DNA from: Microvelia longipes | Taxonomy: Eukaryota > Arthropoda > Insecta > Hemiptera > Veliidae | Direction: 5' to 3' | NCBI GenBank assembly: GCA_018340805.1 | Contig: JACMZG010001908.1 | Span: 45,825,117-45,889,116 of the forward strand | Length of the DNA: 64,000 nt | Shown here: positions 35,070-48,149 of the stretch, one piece after another | How positions within the stretch are numbered: position 1 is the stretch's first letter | Layout: every line of letters starts with the position of its first letter | Made by a program: the position numbers and the translations under genes | The notes under the pieces: model-generated | What the model saw: the letters and a program-made list of their open reading frames with translations, nothing else | Told to the model about the DNA's origin: nothing | The model's database searches: none

Positions 35070-36893
35070 AGAATCTTTATATCCTTTTTTATTGCCAATC
35101 AATATAAGTAAGTAAAATTATGGTCAGGAAGTAAAAACCTCACCAACTCAATATGGTGGACATTGTTAGGGCTGTAAAGGTAAAATCAGCCTAGTTTTGA
35201 ACCATGATTGATTTGACCCTATTTTTGTACTCCCGCAGATCTTAAGGCCAATGAATGCATTACTCTTTTATTAGTTTTTTACGGCACTATCATGTATCAA
35301 ATATCTATTTTTAGAGAACTTTCTTACCTTTCTTACGATAAATTTCCCTAATATATTGTCGCGCATAGCGAGCGGCTTGAAAGCGCATTGCTCGCATGCC
35401 TGGAGAAGTTTCTTTGTAATTCGTGCTTTCATGCTGAAGTTTCCGATTTATGTCTAATTACCTGGGCAGTAGCATTAGTACTTGTCACCCACATTTTTGA
35501 AGGAAATACTTTTAAAACTAGGAAAAACGAATTATTGTATGAACGCGAATAATGCTGAGCATTATCGGTTGTCGAATGATAATGAAATAGTTTTGTATAA
35601 AGTGTGGAATTATAATGTGTATTTCCAATAAAAAATATCCAGAAAAAATTGTTTAATGCACAGAGTATGAAAACCACTCTGAGGTCTTTAAATATCAGAA
35701 ACATATGATCCAGATAAAACGTCGGGTTTGGATATTTAGTGCTAATGCAACATTTGTAATTTATACCTATAGTATAAATGAGGAAAATTAATTATTATTA
35801 ATAAATATATAATATTTTTTGTCGAATAAGCCCTAAAAATTAAATACCCAATACACTAATTATCAAAATTGAATTTGTACCGCATTACAGGAGATAATAT
35901 CTTACCGCCGGATTTTAGAGTCGACTTGTTTTTTTTTTTTAATTTCTTGAAGTGTTTCCAATAAATACGCCGTTAAAGAAACTAATTACAATTACGCATT
36001 AAGTAATACAATTGCTAAAGAAGGAAAATGCAGATCTTAATAACTAAAATGGTTATTTTGTCGTAGTCTTTGAACAACCTAAGACACAATTTTTTTATAA
36101 ATATATCTCCTAAAATAGCACTTATCCCTTTTAAATATTTTAAACCCAGAAGCACGAGTCGTATAACAGTGAAATTCGTGGAAATAAGGGTTATGAAACT
36201 TTTTATTGCCAAAATCTTTCCCATTTTATTTTTCTTTCTCTTCTGTAAGTTTTTATGTATCCTTTTTTTTATTTTTAAAAGAGTTATAAAAATGTAATGC
36301 ATTTAAACATACGCGAGTAAAATATACAAATTGAATCATAATAACTATAGAGTCACGAAATATGTGTGCACTCCTTATGAAATAGTGAGTAGAATAAAAT
36401 AAAATAAATATATCAAGTTAATGATATTTTACATGAATGCGCCACTCTGATAAACATTAAAGTGGCGTATTTATCTGAAACATGATGTCTCTCTTTTATT
36501 TTATTCTAATTTCTTTGTATAGATAATTAGGCGTAAATAGATAAATAGGCCTTAACATGTTAGCGCATTAAACACATGCTTACATGTTAGCTTATATTAA
36601 TGTTTAACTCTAATTCAAATTACCTTGCTATTTTAATGTTTAGTAAATGACTGTGTGTACCACTTAAGAGGTCTTAAAATATCTAAAAGGATGATTCAAG
36701 TCTATATACTTACAGTATAAATTTAAAAAAATAGCATTACACATAGGTTATGTTTATTTTTATAGGTTAAAATATATTTTTTAAACAAGTTCTTAGTTAG
36801 CAAAAGTATACTATCTCTATTTTGTGTCCAAATATGACCAGAGTCATATTTTATTTAATGGTTGGTGTATCTCTATTATACTTTGTAAAATTG
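35070..36893. other. AT-rich stretch without a supported gene
   Basis: A single arm of the 15.6-kb foldback family lies at 35395-35490 ('cctgggcagtagcattagta'). Overlapping ORFs on both strands around 36015-36302 have no recognisable domain, very skewed composition and no splice or promoter context. Confidence 0.45.
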
Positions 36894-37297
36894 CAGTCTA
36901 TCGTTTAGTTTAAAAATTCCCAAGGTCATAAGTATTTTGGGGATTGACTAATCAGAGAAGCCGCTGCCAACCTCTCACTTAAAAAGAGAAAAAAATCCCT
37001 ACCACAATAACCACTGTAGGGAAAAAACTTTCTTCCCGCCAAGCGTTCACTTTGTTTGTGGTTCATCTTTTGATCACATCGTTTTGAAAACGACTTTCAA
37101 ATTAATCTTAAAATGATATTTTAAAATAAAACTACTTAAAAGAAATTAAAAAAAATATTGCCAAGAAAATAGGGGTAAAATAACCTGATTTGTTTACATA
37201 GTTGTTTCCCGCTCCCTTCTTGCAGGGATTTTGTTTTCTTAAGAATCAGTAATATCTAAACTTACCTGTCAAGATTTTTAAACTAAACGATAGACTG
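36894..37297. mobile_element. 404-bp MITE (family X), copy 1
   Basis: Terminal inverted repeats of about 23 bp, cagtctatcgtttagttta and complement (one end reads ...taaactaaacgatagactg). The interior shares 'ggattgactaatcagagaag', 'gccgctgccaacctctc' and 'ctgatttgtttaca' with the element at 56438-57066 in opposite orientation. There is no ORF and no target duplication. Confidence 0.82.
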
Positions 37298-38747
37298 TAT
37301 ATTAATTGTTTGATTTGATAGATATAGTATTTTCTGTATCTATCTGTATGAAAATCTAGCAATGTTAAGATTTTCCGATGTTTCCTTGTTCTGATTTATG
37401 CTTGGTGCAGCAGAATAGACTAACCTGGAGCCTTTATCATTTGTTTTGACAATACGTCGAAACCAGAGCATTAGACAACTCAGGTTGGTCTAACGTGAGT
37501 TTTATTATACAAAAAAAACAGGTTATCTATAACCTGTTTCGAGTGCATACCATATTTGGGTTTACTAATTAGATTTTTTATGATTTGAATTTCATAAATA
37601 CATTTTTAGTCTACTTTTACTTATTGATTTTAATTTAATAAATGTTACATAAAAAGAAAAAGAATTGTTTAAAATCCTTCTTGACCATCATTACTCAGCA
37701 GGATTGGTTTGTTATAAATCAAAAACAAACTGACAGTATTCTTATGTCCACCAATTCTTATTGTCAGAGTATTTTGTATTGTCATCTCTTGTAAAATATC
37801 GATGGTTGTATTCTCTTTTACTTATTTTTCGTAAAGTCAAGGGAAATAAAAATGCTGATCCCATAATTTATTTATATTGCTCTGTTATATTTGTTTACCC
37901 TAGAATAAAGTTTGGGTAAAAAGTAAATCGAAATTGTTGATTCAGAAATGTATGTTGAGATTGATGAGGACACAGTAGAATATATCTCCTCCGACTGTAG
38001 TCAAGGTAATGCTGTAGTTTGTATGTATGATTTTCCTTTGTTGTCCCAGAGCTTGTGGATGCAATTTGATATTGTAGGAGATTACAGCCTCCGGATTCAG
38101 GGTCTAGTTCAGCTCCTTTGTGAGCTGTAAACCCGTTCTTCTTTATCCCCCGAAAGAATTTCTTTTTACTCTTTGAATCTAAAGAAAAGGGTTAAAGCTC
38201 GTAACAGGTTTTTTCCTTTATCCTTTTTTTCCAAAATGTCTCTTCATGTCCTTTTCTCCGAGTAGAGCCTGAATTAACTTCAATGTAACCCTGAACTCGT
38301 TTCCTGAGAAAAGTTTTTCCACCTTTAAAACGTAAAACTAGTTTTCCCTTTCAGAAAATTTTATAAAATCTGGAAGTGAGCAAGGTCTCATCTGCTTTTA
38401 CCTGAAACTTTTTCTAAGCCTTACACCTCAAACCTTCAGAGTGAACTAAATTCGTTTAGGTTCATTTAACAGAAAGGCCTAAAATCTTACTTGGTCGAAT
38501 TAAAGGCTCACTTGCAGGAAACAAAATTACACAAGCCTAGAGGACCGTCAAATTTAATTTTACTCTTGAATACTATGTCTAAATCAATTTTATTTCCCTT
38601 TATTTAATCTTAAAATTAATGTGGAACAATATGATGCATGAAAAAGATCTAAAACTATAGGTTCAGGATTAAGTTTAAGGATTTCAAAAAGTTAATTTAG
38701 CTTAAAATAATAATTTGATTTAATTAAACTAGATAATTTTATGAGGA
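37298..38747. other. Stretch with one doubtful ORF, no supported gene
   Basis: An ATG ORF at 37948-38130 opens with 'MYVEIDEDTVEYISSDCSQ', which has coding-like composition; 'cag' before it and 'aaggtaatg' at about 38005 could be splice sites. No family is recognised and the remainder of the frame looks non-coding. It could be a short exon of an unknown gene. The rest is AT-rich. Confidence 0.3.
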
Positions 38748-39708
38748 AGGGGTCAGATAGGTAATGAAAACACAAAGTTTGAGCTTCGGCCGTAAATTAG
38801 GCCTTTTATCAGAAGTAGTTTTATTCCAAACTGAATCAGATAACACATAAAATAAAACATTAGTTATATTAATCTAACAATAGCTAGCTGTGTGTATACC
38901 ATCGGAGAACGACACCTACTTCTAAACAAAGATCTAATTTTTTAAAGGAACATTATATAAATATTATAAAGAATAAAGTCAAACATTAACGCAAAATATA
39001 CATAATTTAGAATAAAAAATAAATTTTAATGTTATAATGAATAGAGTCGAAAAATTAACAAAAATTAGACTAAATTGAAGAAAAAAAAAACTATTAATGA
39101 TATTACAAATAATAATAATAATAATAAAGTGTAATTATGTTAATGACTATTAATATTATTAATTAAATTTCTGTATATAATTACTTTAAGTTTTTGTGTC
39201 AGTTTTTTTTGCACGCAAAGGTTTGGAGGTTGTATGTACCATTTCTTTAAAAAGTCTCTTTTTATAATTAGGTTCAACTTCCAGGATTTTACTTTGGTCA
39301 AAATTGAAATTATGGTTGTTGCTTATTGCGTGTTGGGCCAGAGCGCATTGACTGGTTATAGTTTTATTCTTACAGCAATTTTTTGACATTGGATTTATGC
39401 CCTGATGATTGTCCTATATACACTTTTTCACAGTTACTACAGGGTATCTGGTAAATAATATTTGGTTTCATGTCTTTGGGTATGGGTGTCTTTGTTGCTG
39501 AAAATGCTACTTTTTGAATGGTTTTATTCTTTCTAAAGCTAATCCCGGGTTGGTTGTTTCCTGGCTTCTTTAAAGTTTTTGCAAGTCTTTCTGAAAGTCC
39601 TTTTATATATGTAAGTAATCGGAACAGTTGAGGTTGTGTCGGAGGTAGGGTGTTGTCTTGTTGTGGAGTATTAAAATACCATTTATTTATAAATGTGTAG
39701 ATTACCTG
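38748..39708 (-). pseudogene. Penelope-like element pol relic with GIY-YIG endonuclease
   Basis: From 39708 leftwards a frame of about 105 codons reads through 'LLTYIKGLSERLAKTLKKPG' and 'SATKTPIPKDMKPNIIYQIP' to 'CSNCEKVYIGQSSG', the CxxC-linked GIY-YIG motif typical of PLE endonucleases. It then hits a stop. The domain continues in another frame (39389-39186) with 'CALAQHAISNNHNFNF' and 'SKILEVEPNYKKRLFKEM', the H...N-H and R-x-x-x-E part. A frameshift and a short deletion lie between. The RT domain is absent. The 3' region to 38748 includes a decayed hammerhead-like sequence at 38781-38815 (minus strand ctgataaaaggcc...ggccgaag). Confidence 0.88.
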
Positions 39709-42199
39709 CTACTAGCTGTACCTAGCTAAATAATAGTTAAGTTTTTGATGAACGGAGTGTGGGTTGCTTTTTGTTAGTATCGTTAAGAATCAGAAAAAAA
39801 CAAATGGGTCATGAGTGTATTTCATTAATACTCAAGTATACAAAGTTTTTTTAATCTAATCAATTCTTTCTCGCATAGGACTTGATTTTTGTGCCAAGTT
39901 CAATTAAAATTGGGTTAGCCGTTCAATCTGTAGCCAGTTTACAAGAAATCCGTCCATCCATACATTCTTACATACAGACACTAAGTTATTTCCATTTGGG
40001 ATCTGTACGTGCTGAAACGTCGACAATTTATGGAAAAAGTGTGAGTTATGTTTTTATTATTGCATTTATTATTCCTATTCCTTCTAGGAGGTAGGAAAGC
40101 AATAGATATTTTCCCCAAATATTCTTTACGAAGAGTAAAACGAAACTAGAAGTGGGAAGTTGCATTTATTCGAATAGTTCATGAAGGGCGATTTTACAAT
40201 TATTGAATTACTTAAACTACTTAAACTATTTTACAAAGAGGGGTTGCATACTATATTTGCTTTGAAACAAACTTATTTTGTTTCAGCCTAATAATTTGAG
40301 ACACAAAATATCCGAGATTATTATGGAATAAATAGAAGTGATATCTTTTAAACAGTAATCAAGGTTCGTAGTTCTCACACTGCGTCATTTTCGCAACGTT
40401 TATTACGCTTACCGCAAGACTTTTTCACTCAGATTGATTACCCACCTTTCTAAATAAATTTCTTTATCTTTTTCACTTCTCTTTTTCACCTTATTCTCTC
40501 GGAAAATTTAGATACTTAAAAATATATACGTCGATGAATAGCTTAAAAAAAGATGTATAGATTAAACTTGTTTCGCAGTCATTAAAATTTTTAAAAACAA
40601 AAAACTATACTATCGTTTTATTACAATAGTGAAGTAAAAGATGTTATTTTTTTAGGGGAAACAAAATTTTTTCTTATAAAAACTGATTTCATTATATAAA
40701 ATGAAATTTGAAGAAGAAAAGTTGTCTTCTGGAAATCCATGTCATTTATATGACAGTTATTTAGTATTATAATAAGTTTAATATTCCTCCACAGCGAGAT
40801 CTTGCTATTATTATCTGCAAGACTTTTTAAAACTAATATTCTTATAAAAATTATTAAAATGATTCGAATAATAAATCTATCTATCTATATTCTATTCATA
40901 TACATTATTTGATAATAAATAAAACTTTAGCTTAAAGATAGCATTTGTAAATTACGCTCCAGACTCTCTAGTTAGATATAATCAAACAAATGTAAATGGT
41001 AATATATTAATTTTTGTATTATATAGAATAGTCTTCTTAATCTGTCGGTGCCGCAACGTGGACATTTGATGAAACATTACATTAGTGGGCGTATACGAAG
41101 TTATACATTATCGTGGCATTAAGCCATTCACAATACTACTAATACTGCAAACTGATGACATAAATTGGCAGACATCAGCTTCCATCCTCGACGCATCGTA
41201 GTGGCCTAGAGTCCCAAGGACTCTAAGCTTTATTACTTGAAACCGAGCAAGCAAAGCCCAAGCAATCACTCTCAAGGCATTGTATTTGATTGTTAAGGAC
41301 AAGCTTTATGTTTTCATAAAGCAGGGAAAATTTCTCAAGTGGTCCCTTACCTCACTTGTATCTAAAACCAAATTCATTTCAATTGATAACCTATTTTAAT
41401 TTTCGTAATTTCCTCGGTAAATATGAAATATAATTTTAATACGAAGTTAATTTGAGTGGTTTTTAATTTCTCATAGTGCCCAATCATCAATTATATTTAA
41501 TTTTTAAAAAAATGTATAAAATAACGTCTATAAATTCCTCTCAACCATCCATGTTATCACAAGTTATGGCTTGATTGGTTCCATAGAGTTAACCATGCTG
41601 TTCTCGAGTATGGTCTTTCAACTTAATCTACTATTATAATTTAATAAACCGGTGCTTTAATACTTGAACAATGCAGTCTATCTGTGGACTAATATATTAC
41701 TTAAAGGAAGTGCGACCAAGCGAAGGTAGGATATATCTTCATGTCATATTCAACTTAATCCTATTCACAACTGTATCCTATTGTAATTACTTGGAGTCTA
41801 TTGTTTCATGTTTTACGTATTCCCTTGATTATTAAATTCTAAAACATGTACGCACTTTGTTTTTATTATGTTTAACATACAGTATTAAACATAAAGGGAA
41901 TCTTGCCATGTATGTTTCTTTTAGGATTTGTTGCTGCTTTATCATAGATATTTATAATTATGTGAGTCTAATAATTCTTTGTTATTGCCATATTTATGTT
42001 TTTCTCTCAGATAATTGAAGGCAAGTCTACAGGTATTGATTTACAATATTTGTACTTGCTATAATTATTAGTTTTATCCCATTTTCAATAGATAAACAAT
42101 CTTTTAAGGTTAGGGTCATGAGAAGGCGGTTTTTTAAAATTAATAATGTATTACATGATTAATAAATAACTGTTTAAAAAAAATTAATAAATGAATATG
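39709..42199. other. AT-rich stretch, old repeat, no supported gene
   Basis: 39790-40105 has repeat character ('ttgatttttgtgccaagttc', 'ccttctaggaggtaggaaag', the latter shared with about 5905). A minus-strand ORF at 41108-41302 begins at TTG and has no recognised domain or splice context. The rest is AT-rich. Confidence 0.4.
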
Positions 42200-42850
42200 A
42201 AACTTTAACAAAAATTTACTTTAATAATATCTCGAACCATATTGTTTATGAAATATATATGAAGTCAGTAACCCACAATATTTACAAAGAAAACAGTTTT
42301 CCTTTTGGTGGGCTAAATCGAATAAAACAGGTTCGAAATTCATAAAACACGTAATAATGAATGATGGAATCAATGTGAAATTTGGGTGTAGTACAACACT
42401 GACAAATCTGCTTTAATTCAATTTATTATTCGCATTATTTTAATTGTTATCAAATGACGTGTATAAGTATGTTTTGATACTACCGAGTTTTGCAAAACAT
42501 GAATAGTAGACCCAATCTCTATGGCACAATTATATAGTGTCGACATGTATAAGTGTTAATTTTTTTTAAAGTTTTTTTAAAAAATGTATAAGAGTTTAAA
42601 ACGAATGGATCCATTTATTAAATAAATAAAGGGATGGTATACTAAGTTTTTTTTTCAATGTCTTTTGTTGAGTCACTAATGTTCAGCATCCAGCGAGGTA
42701 CCAGCTGGAGTTTAAAAGAGTCCAAAGAAGTACTGCAGTATAAATTAGGTGATTTTCTTATTTTGAGAACCATTGAGGTCCGAAGTGGTGAGGACGAGCT
42801 TAGTGAATCTCATAAGATAATCAAATGTTCCGAGGTACCCAGTATCTGAT
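42200..42850 (+). repeat. R repeat copy
   Basis: Middle-region motifs (about 42230-42480, 'ttgttatcaaatgacgtgta') are followed by tail motifs 'ggtccgaagtggtgaggacg' and 'atgttccgaggtacccagta'. The ORF at 42658-42849 lies in this tail and is not a gene. Confidence 0.6.
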
Positions 42851-43254
42851 TTTATATATCTTAATTTTTAATTTATGTAATAATTTATTTTGTTAATATT
42901 TATTACATTTTAAAATTGATTGTACAGTCAAAGCGAAAAATAAAGCTCTAAGCTTACGCTTTGTATTACATATTGTGAAAAACAATGGTGGCACTAAGAC
43001 CGCAAGTCTGGCAAATTTACTTCCTCTTCAATCCATGTCTAGCTTAAGTTTTACAGTATATAGGTTATAACCGGAGTCGTACTGTCACAACTTGATGTTG
43101 AGATCTTTCTAGTTTTTCTTTCTAGTTCTGTTCTAGATTTTTTCTAATAAATTGCGCATATTTATTCCGTTAATTATACATTGTGCAGCGTTATTCGTAC
43201 TCATTTAAAGATCAGCTTCATCTAATTCTAGAGGACATATTAAATTTAAAAAAA

Positions 43255-43280
43255 ATGCTGTGACGCTTTCGTCACAGCAT
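43255..43280. repeat. Perfect hairpin in a foldback-family fragment
   Basis: atgctgtgacg-cttt-cgtcacagcat, 11-base arms with a 4-base loop. It is next to 'gcagacctctgcgcca', which belongs to the foldback family seen at 15613-16012. Confidence 0.8.
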
Positions 43281-43756
43281 TTACTTGCAGACCTCTGCGC
43301 CATAATTATATTGTAATTATAAACTTATATACTATGTATTTTTGTTTACCCGACTATATTTTAAATTTTACGGTAATTATCCACTGTTTTTTTCGACTTT
43401 TGATTACCTAAAGTAGTTGTATCGACTCCGGAGCGGGTTTTATTTTATTTTGCTCCTCAAAAACTACGCTTCACTTAAATCGTTGTTTATCGGTCCAAAT
43501 TTTAGTTTCCGCTTATTTACCATTCACTATGACAATTATTTTTCATGCAACTTTTTGGGTAGTGTTTTCATAATATTTGCCATAGTTATTAATTCGTATA
43601 TTAGGAAATGTATTCAGCTTTCCAGCGAGATCAATTTCATCTTTCTAGCTATTAACAATTTTATTATGCGATGTCAAATAATTTAAAAAAATATATAGTT
43701 TGACCTCATGGGAAAACAGTTGGAGATCAGGTTTTAAACTATAGGACATTTTTTGA

Positions 43757-43760
43757 CACG

Positions 43761-43820
<60 letters not shown>

Positions 43821-43877
43821 AAGTTTTTCTAACATATTTTTTCAATTAGAGACCTCTGAGAAAAGGTAATCTCTATT

Positions 43878-43944
<67 letters not shown>

Positions 43945-43991
43945 ATACAAAGTTTTTAAAACATATTTTTTGTAATCAGAGACCTTTAAAA
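43757..43991. repeat. Paired (AC)n(AT)n and (AT)n(GT)n microsatellites in a duplicated unit
   Basis: (AC)n then (AT)n at 43757-43818, and (AT)n then (GT)n at 43881-43945. Each is followed by 'acaaagtttttctaacatat' or 'acaaagtttttaaaacatat' and then 'agagacct', so a unit of about 127 bp is duplicated with opposite-composition microsatellites. Confidence 0.85.
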
Positions 43992-44697
43992 CGGCTTTGG
44001 GTCACATCTTTCATACGAGCCACCTTATTGAAGCGATTTATTTAAAATTAAATGCTGATCAATCTAGTTTTATTTGCTATTTAACTCTGCATAAGTTAAC
44101 GCTGCGGTTTAATAAACATAGAGTGGTTTTCACAGACAGTTCACTCGTGTAAATGTCAGTTAAATCATTGTGTGTTAATCCAATATCCATTAGTGGAAGT
44201 ATCAATCACATATGTAGTGGTTACATACAACTCCTCTATAACACATCAAATGAGTCATTTCCATTTAATTGGAAAACCAGTCCAGTGATCCAAGTACATG
44301 AATTCAAGCAGAGTCTCAAAGTTTCAAGTGTAGTTTAGAGTTATTGGTTATTTCGTGTTTCCTAGAGAAACAGTGGTCAGCGTTGGTAAAATTTATCTCT
44401 ATATAGTAAGCGAAACGAACACATGTTTTCCACTCCAATTACATATTTATGTTTAACGAGCTAAACAAATTGAAGTGGTGTACTTTGTAGAAAGTCAGCC
44501 TGAAAGATCGGCCTGATCGGTAAAAGTTGGTCTGTGTGTGTGTTTAAAGCGAAGATGTTTAAGTTGATTTTAATAATGTCATTGTGACCTAAAGAACTAT
44601 TTCCATATTTTGTTTTTAATAATTACTCGGGGTAGACTTGTTATCCAACTAGTGATTAGTATAGATAATAGAAACTCCGTCACATAACATGTAATGT

Positions 44698-45247
44698 CGT
44701 TTATTCTTAGAATAATACTATATATAGAAGGAGCACAGGACCGTAAACACAATGTAATTTCACTGATAACACGAAAGCCGGTTGACTGGTGCACCTAAGT
44801 AATGCTGCCAACCTGACAACAAAACGTTATTTTAAATATGTGTCATAAATATCTATTAATGAAGAAAGATCGTAAAGAACAAATATTATAACTTAAAACA
44901 CCTGCTGAGTATTTAATAAAACCGGTCTTAGATGGCAAAAGGGTGGCAGAATATAAGAATCTATATTTAGTTGACGAGGACTAGTTTTAATATAATTTTA
45001 ATAAATACGTTAAACTACAATAAAAATGCTTTAAATATTGTAATGCACCGATATTTATATTATTATTTTATGAATAATCAATCATTAATTAATAATAGAA
45101 CATAATAATTCAGCAACCGGAAGTATTGCTTTTTTTAGAAAATTGTATATTGTTAGGGTGGCAGCATTACTTAAGTGCACCAGTGAATCGCCTTTCGTGT
45201 TATCAGTAGTGCTCCTTGTATATATAGTATTATTCTAAGCGTTTATT
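44698..45247. mobile_element. 534-bp MITE with 8-bp target duplication
   Basis: The body is 44706-45239. Long inverted repeats start cttagaataatactatatat and continue through 'ctgataacacgaaag' to 'gtaatgctgcca' (left arm to 44812 with a 24-base insertion, right arm from 45162). Perfect direct repeats cgtttatt lie at 44698-44705 and 45240-45247. There is no ORF. The 8-bp duplication would fit hAT, P or Merlin, but the CTTAG end matches none clearly. Confidence 0.9.
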
Positions 45248-46490
45248 GAAGGGCTTAAAAAATACAGGACTTGCCTAAACTAGAAATGGAACAAGAATTT
45301 AGTGATTTTTATATAATACAAAATATAGCTCATAAGATTGCCGTCTTGGAATCTTAAAGTAAGGAATCTCCCTCAATACAAATGAGCATTGCTATATACT
45401 ACAAATAAGTTGGACAATTTGTAATTTGCAGTATCATATTTGCAGTAGGCATCATATGTTTATGAGATTTCTTAAATAATATGAAAAACTAACTATAGGA
45501 ATTAGTTATTCTTGATTCTTAGGCAATTTTATGATCTCGTAGCATTTAACTTTTACTACCAAGTTTTTACTGGTCATTTATAATATATCAGATATTATTT
45601 ACTAAGCAGTGAGGTCAAATTTATAAATAGTAAACACAGCTATACTTTTCCATATATTCTTATAATAAAAGAAAATATTCTTAAAATAGCATACAGTGGG
45701 AGAAAGACAGTCTTAAGAAAGTTTTTTCGATGACATTTCCAATTCACGAAAGAAAATGTTAAGATCTTACGCAGGTAGTTTTCCTCTTTATTTAAAAGAT
45801 ACTTTTTTTCTTGGAGAAGGAAAAAACTTTATGAGACGAAGTAGCAAGTAAAAAAAAGGAGTAAAGGAATAAGTAGCCGCGTATACGTTATTCTAAAAGG
45901 ACATCATGATACTTTTCTCCTTCGAAACGAGTTTCGTTTATTTTTTGTCTGATGTGGAAGTGGGATGCGGTCGGTTGAATATTCTAACGATTCCTAAAGA
46001 CTTAGGGTTTCCTAAAAAGCCCTTTAGGGTATATAAGAACCTTAACATTATATATTTCTAACATAGTAGGGGAAATTCGATAATATATTTGATACATTTT
46101 TACCAATACGATGCTTTCATTGAAATACTGAAAATTTGTAGAGAAAAGCAAGTGAAAATATTTTGATTTATTTTAAATAAGAAGTGTCCATAAAGAAACT
46201 CATAACAAGATTATCAAATAAATTTTTAAAAACTTTTGCTGTAGACATTGCTTCCTCGACGAGTGACGTAAGGAAGTAATACATTTCCAAGGCAATTATT
46301 TTATCTTCCTTCGCCTACTATGGTAGGAATTCATAAGAAAAGTATTGTTTTTATTTTTATAGTACACCGTTTAGTAAAAGTTATTTATTTATTCATAAAC
46401 TAATTTTTACTTCTTCTTTTTTACAACTATAGGTATCCAGAAAAGGAACAGTGTTCACTGTAAGATATACAAACCGATGTTTCACCACAA
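45248..46490. other. AT-rich stretch without a gene
   Basis: No coding, RNA or repeat structure recognised. Confidence 0.45.
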
Positions 46491-46639
46491 CTATCCATTT
46501 CTGGAATTTCTTATTGGTTTTAATCGAACTGCCTCTGTGTCTGTGTGCGTGTGTGTGTGTGAGCTATCCATCGCACTTAATGGATTATTTGTGCGTGTAA
46601 ACGGAATTATTAAATTTAGCAACAAGCATACTGAAGCAT

Positions 46640-46687
46640 ATTGAAATTTGTATTGTAACTCTATAGAGTTACAATACAAATTTCAAT
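46640..46687. repeat. Perfect 48-bp palindrome, no spacer
   Basis: Two 24-base arms meet with no loop, centred between 46663 and 46664 (...gtaactcta|tagagttac...). The arms are fully complementary. A (GT)n-like tract lies about 90 bp upstream. Confidence 0.95.
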
Positions 46688-46756
46688 CATAATAATAAAC
46701 TAGTAAGTCTGCGACTAAATATTTATAGAATGTATGCGAGTATGTGTAATCTTATA

Positions 46757-47172
46757 AACATTATAACATTTTTTAAAATTTACTAAATTTTAAAAAATTC
46801 GAAATTTACTAAAATTATGTATCTTATCATTAACATCAAATTTACATTTTAAAACTTATAACATTTTTTCGAAATTTACTAAAATTATGTATTTTATATA
46901 CATTATAACATTTTTTTCGAAATTTACTAAAATTATGTATTTTATAAACATTATAACATTTTTTTTCGAAATTTACTAAAATTATGTATCTTATACACAT
47001 TATAACATTTTTTTCGAAATTTACTAAAATTATGTATTTTATATACATTATAACATTTTTTTCGAAATTACTAAAATTATGTATTTATAAACATTATAAC
47101 ATTTTCGAAATTACTAAAATTATGTATTGTTATAAACATAACATTTTTTTCGAAATTTACTAAAATTATGTT
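46757..47172. repeat. 48-bp minisatellite, about eight units
   Basis: Unit 'cgaaatttactaaaattatg' plus 'tattttatatacattataac' plus a T-run. Starts of 'gaaattta' or 'gaaatta' fall at 46801, 46871, 46919, 46968, 47016, 47064, 47107 and 47152. Spacing is mostly 48, with 43-45 in the last units. The minus-strand ORF here is the translated repeat. Confidence 0.92.
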
Positions 47173-48149
47173 AGATTATGCACAGCATAGTGCGTTAAAT
47201 CGTGTTTTCTGAAAAATGTCTAATATCATACAGGTTCGCGCCAACTGAATCCCGATTACAAATGGCGGAATTAATGAAAACTGCAATAAATGTCAACCAA
47301 TCAACATTTATTGACAACTTTAATCTCCATTGTTATTATTTTTTTATTCTTTGAGGTCAGTGACCTCTTTTGCTTAAAGTATTCCCTCCGGTAAATATTA
47401 GTATTCTAAATTTCAGCTCGAATATTAATTTTGTTAGTAAAGTTATTAAAATGTATTCGATGTTCCATTTGTAAACACAATCGCTGACGAGTTAATTCAA
47501 TGTTTAAATTAAAACGCAAATCTTATTAACAAAAGGATTACTTGTTTTCCCCTCCATTACTTAAAAATTACAAATTAGTCCGTCGTTTGTCTCGCAGCTA
47601 AAAAGGGCGAATTAATGAACTCCAAGAAAAATAACTTCCGTGTTCTTTTTAGTCAGTACTTTAAATAAAAAAAAATCTAAGGGTATAAAAATAATTTCAA
47701 ACTCTAAACTCCTTAAAATAAATTCTGTTTACTAAAGAATATAAACTTCTACGTCGTAAAAAAATATCTTAACAATGATTATTCGTCTAATAGGAAAGAA
47801 AAAGCTGATAACACCTTTCTCTTGCTAATGGTTGAAAGCAGACTGGCTGAGTCGTAAGAGAATCAAGCACAAATTGCCCGGAAGCTCTCTCTATTCTACC
47901 TCTGGTATCTCGTAATAATACTTTTTAAGACATTTTTCTTGAGTGACTTCTCTAAAGTTGAATAGTAAAATAAGCTTATTTAAATGGTCTTATACTTTTA
48001 TTTAGAATCTTAAAATATCGAGACTCTTTACTGTATTAGTGACTTAATGATAGGAATTTTTACACTATATTATCGTTAAGTACTTTTATCAGCCCATTTC
48101 CTTTGAAAAAAATCGTTAATTAAGTGACTCTTATGGCACATGAAGATAG
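47173..48149. other. AT-rich stretch without a recognised exon
   Basis: This would be upstream intron of the APCDD1-like gene if that gene extends this way. No exon was seen. Confidence 0.4.

Noticed and set aside
36015..36302. Overlapping ORFs of 75 and 95 aa on opposite strands
   Set aside because: Mutual shadows in low-complexity sequence without family match or regulatory context.
46842..47048. 68-aa minus-strand repetitive protein
   Set aside because: It is the translated 48-bp minisatellite.
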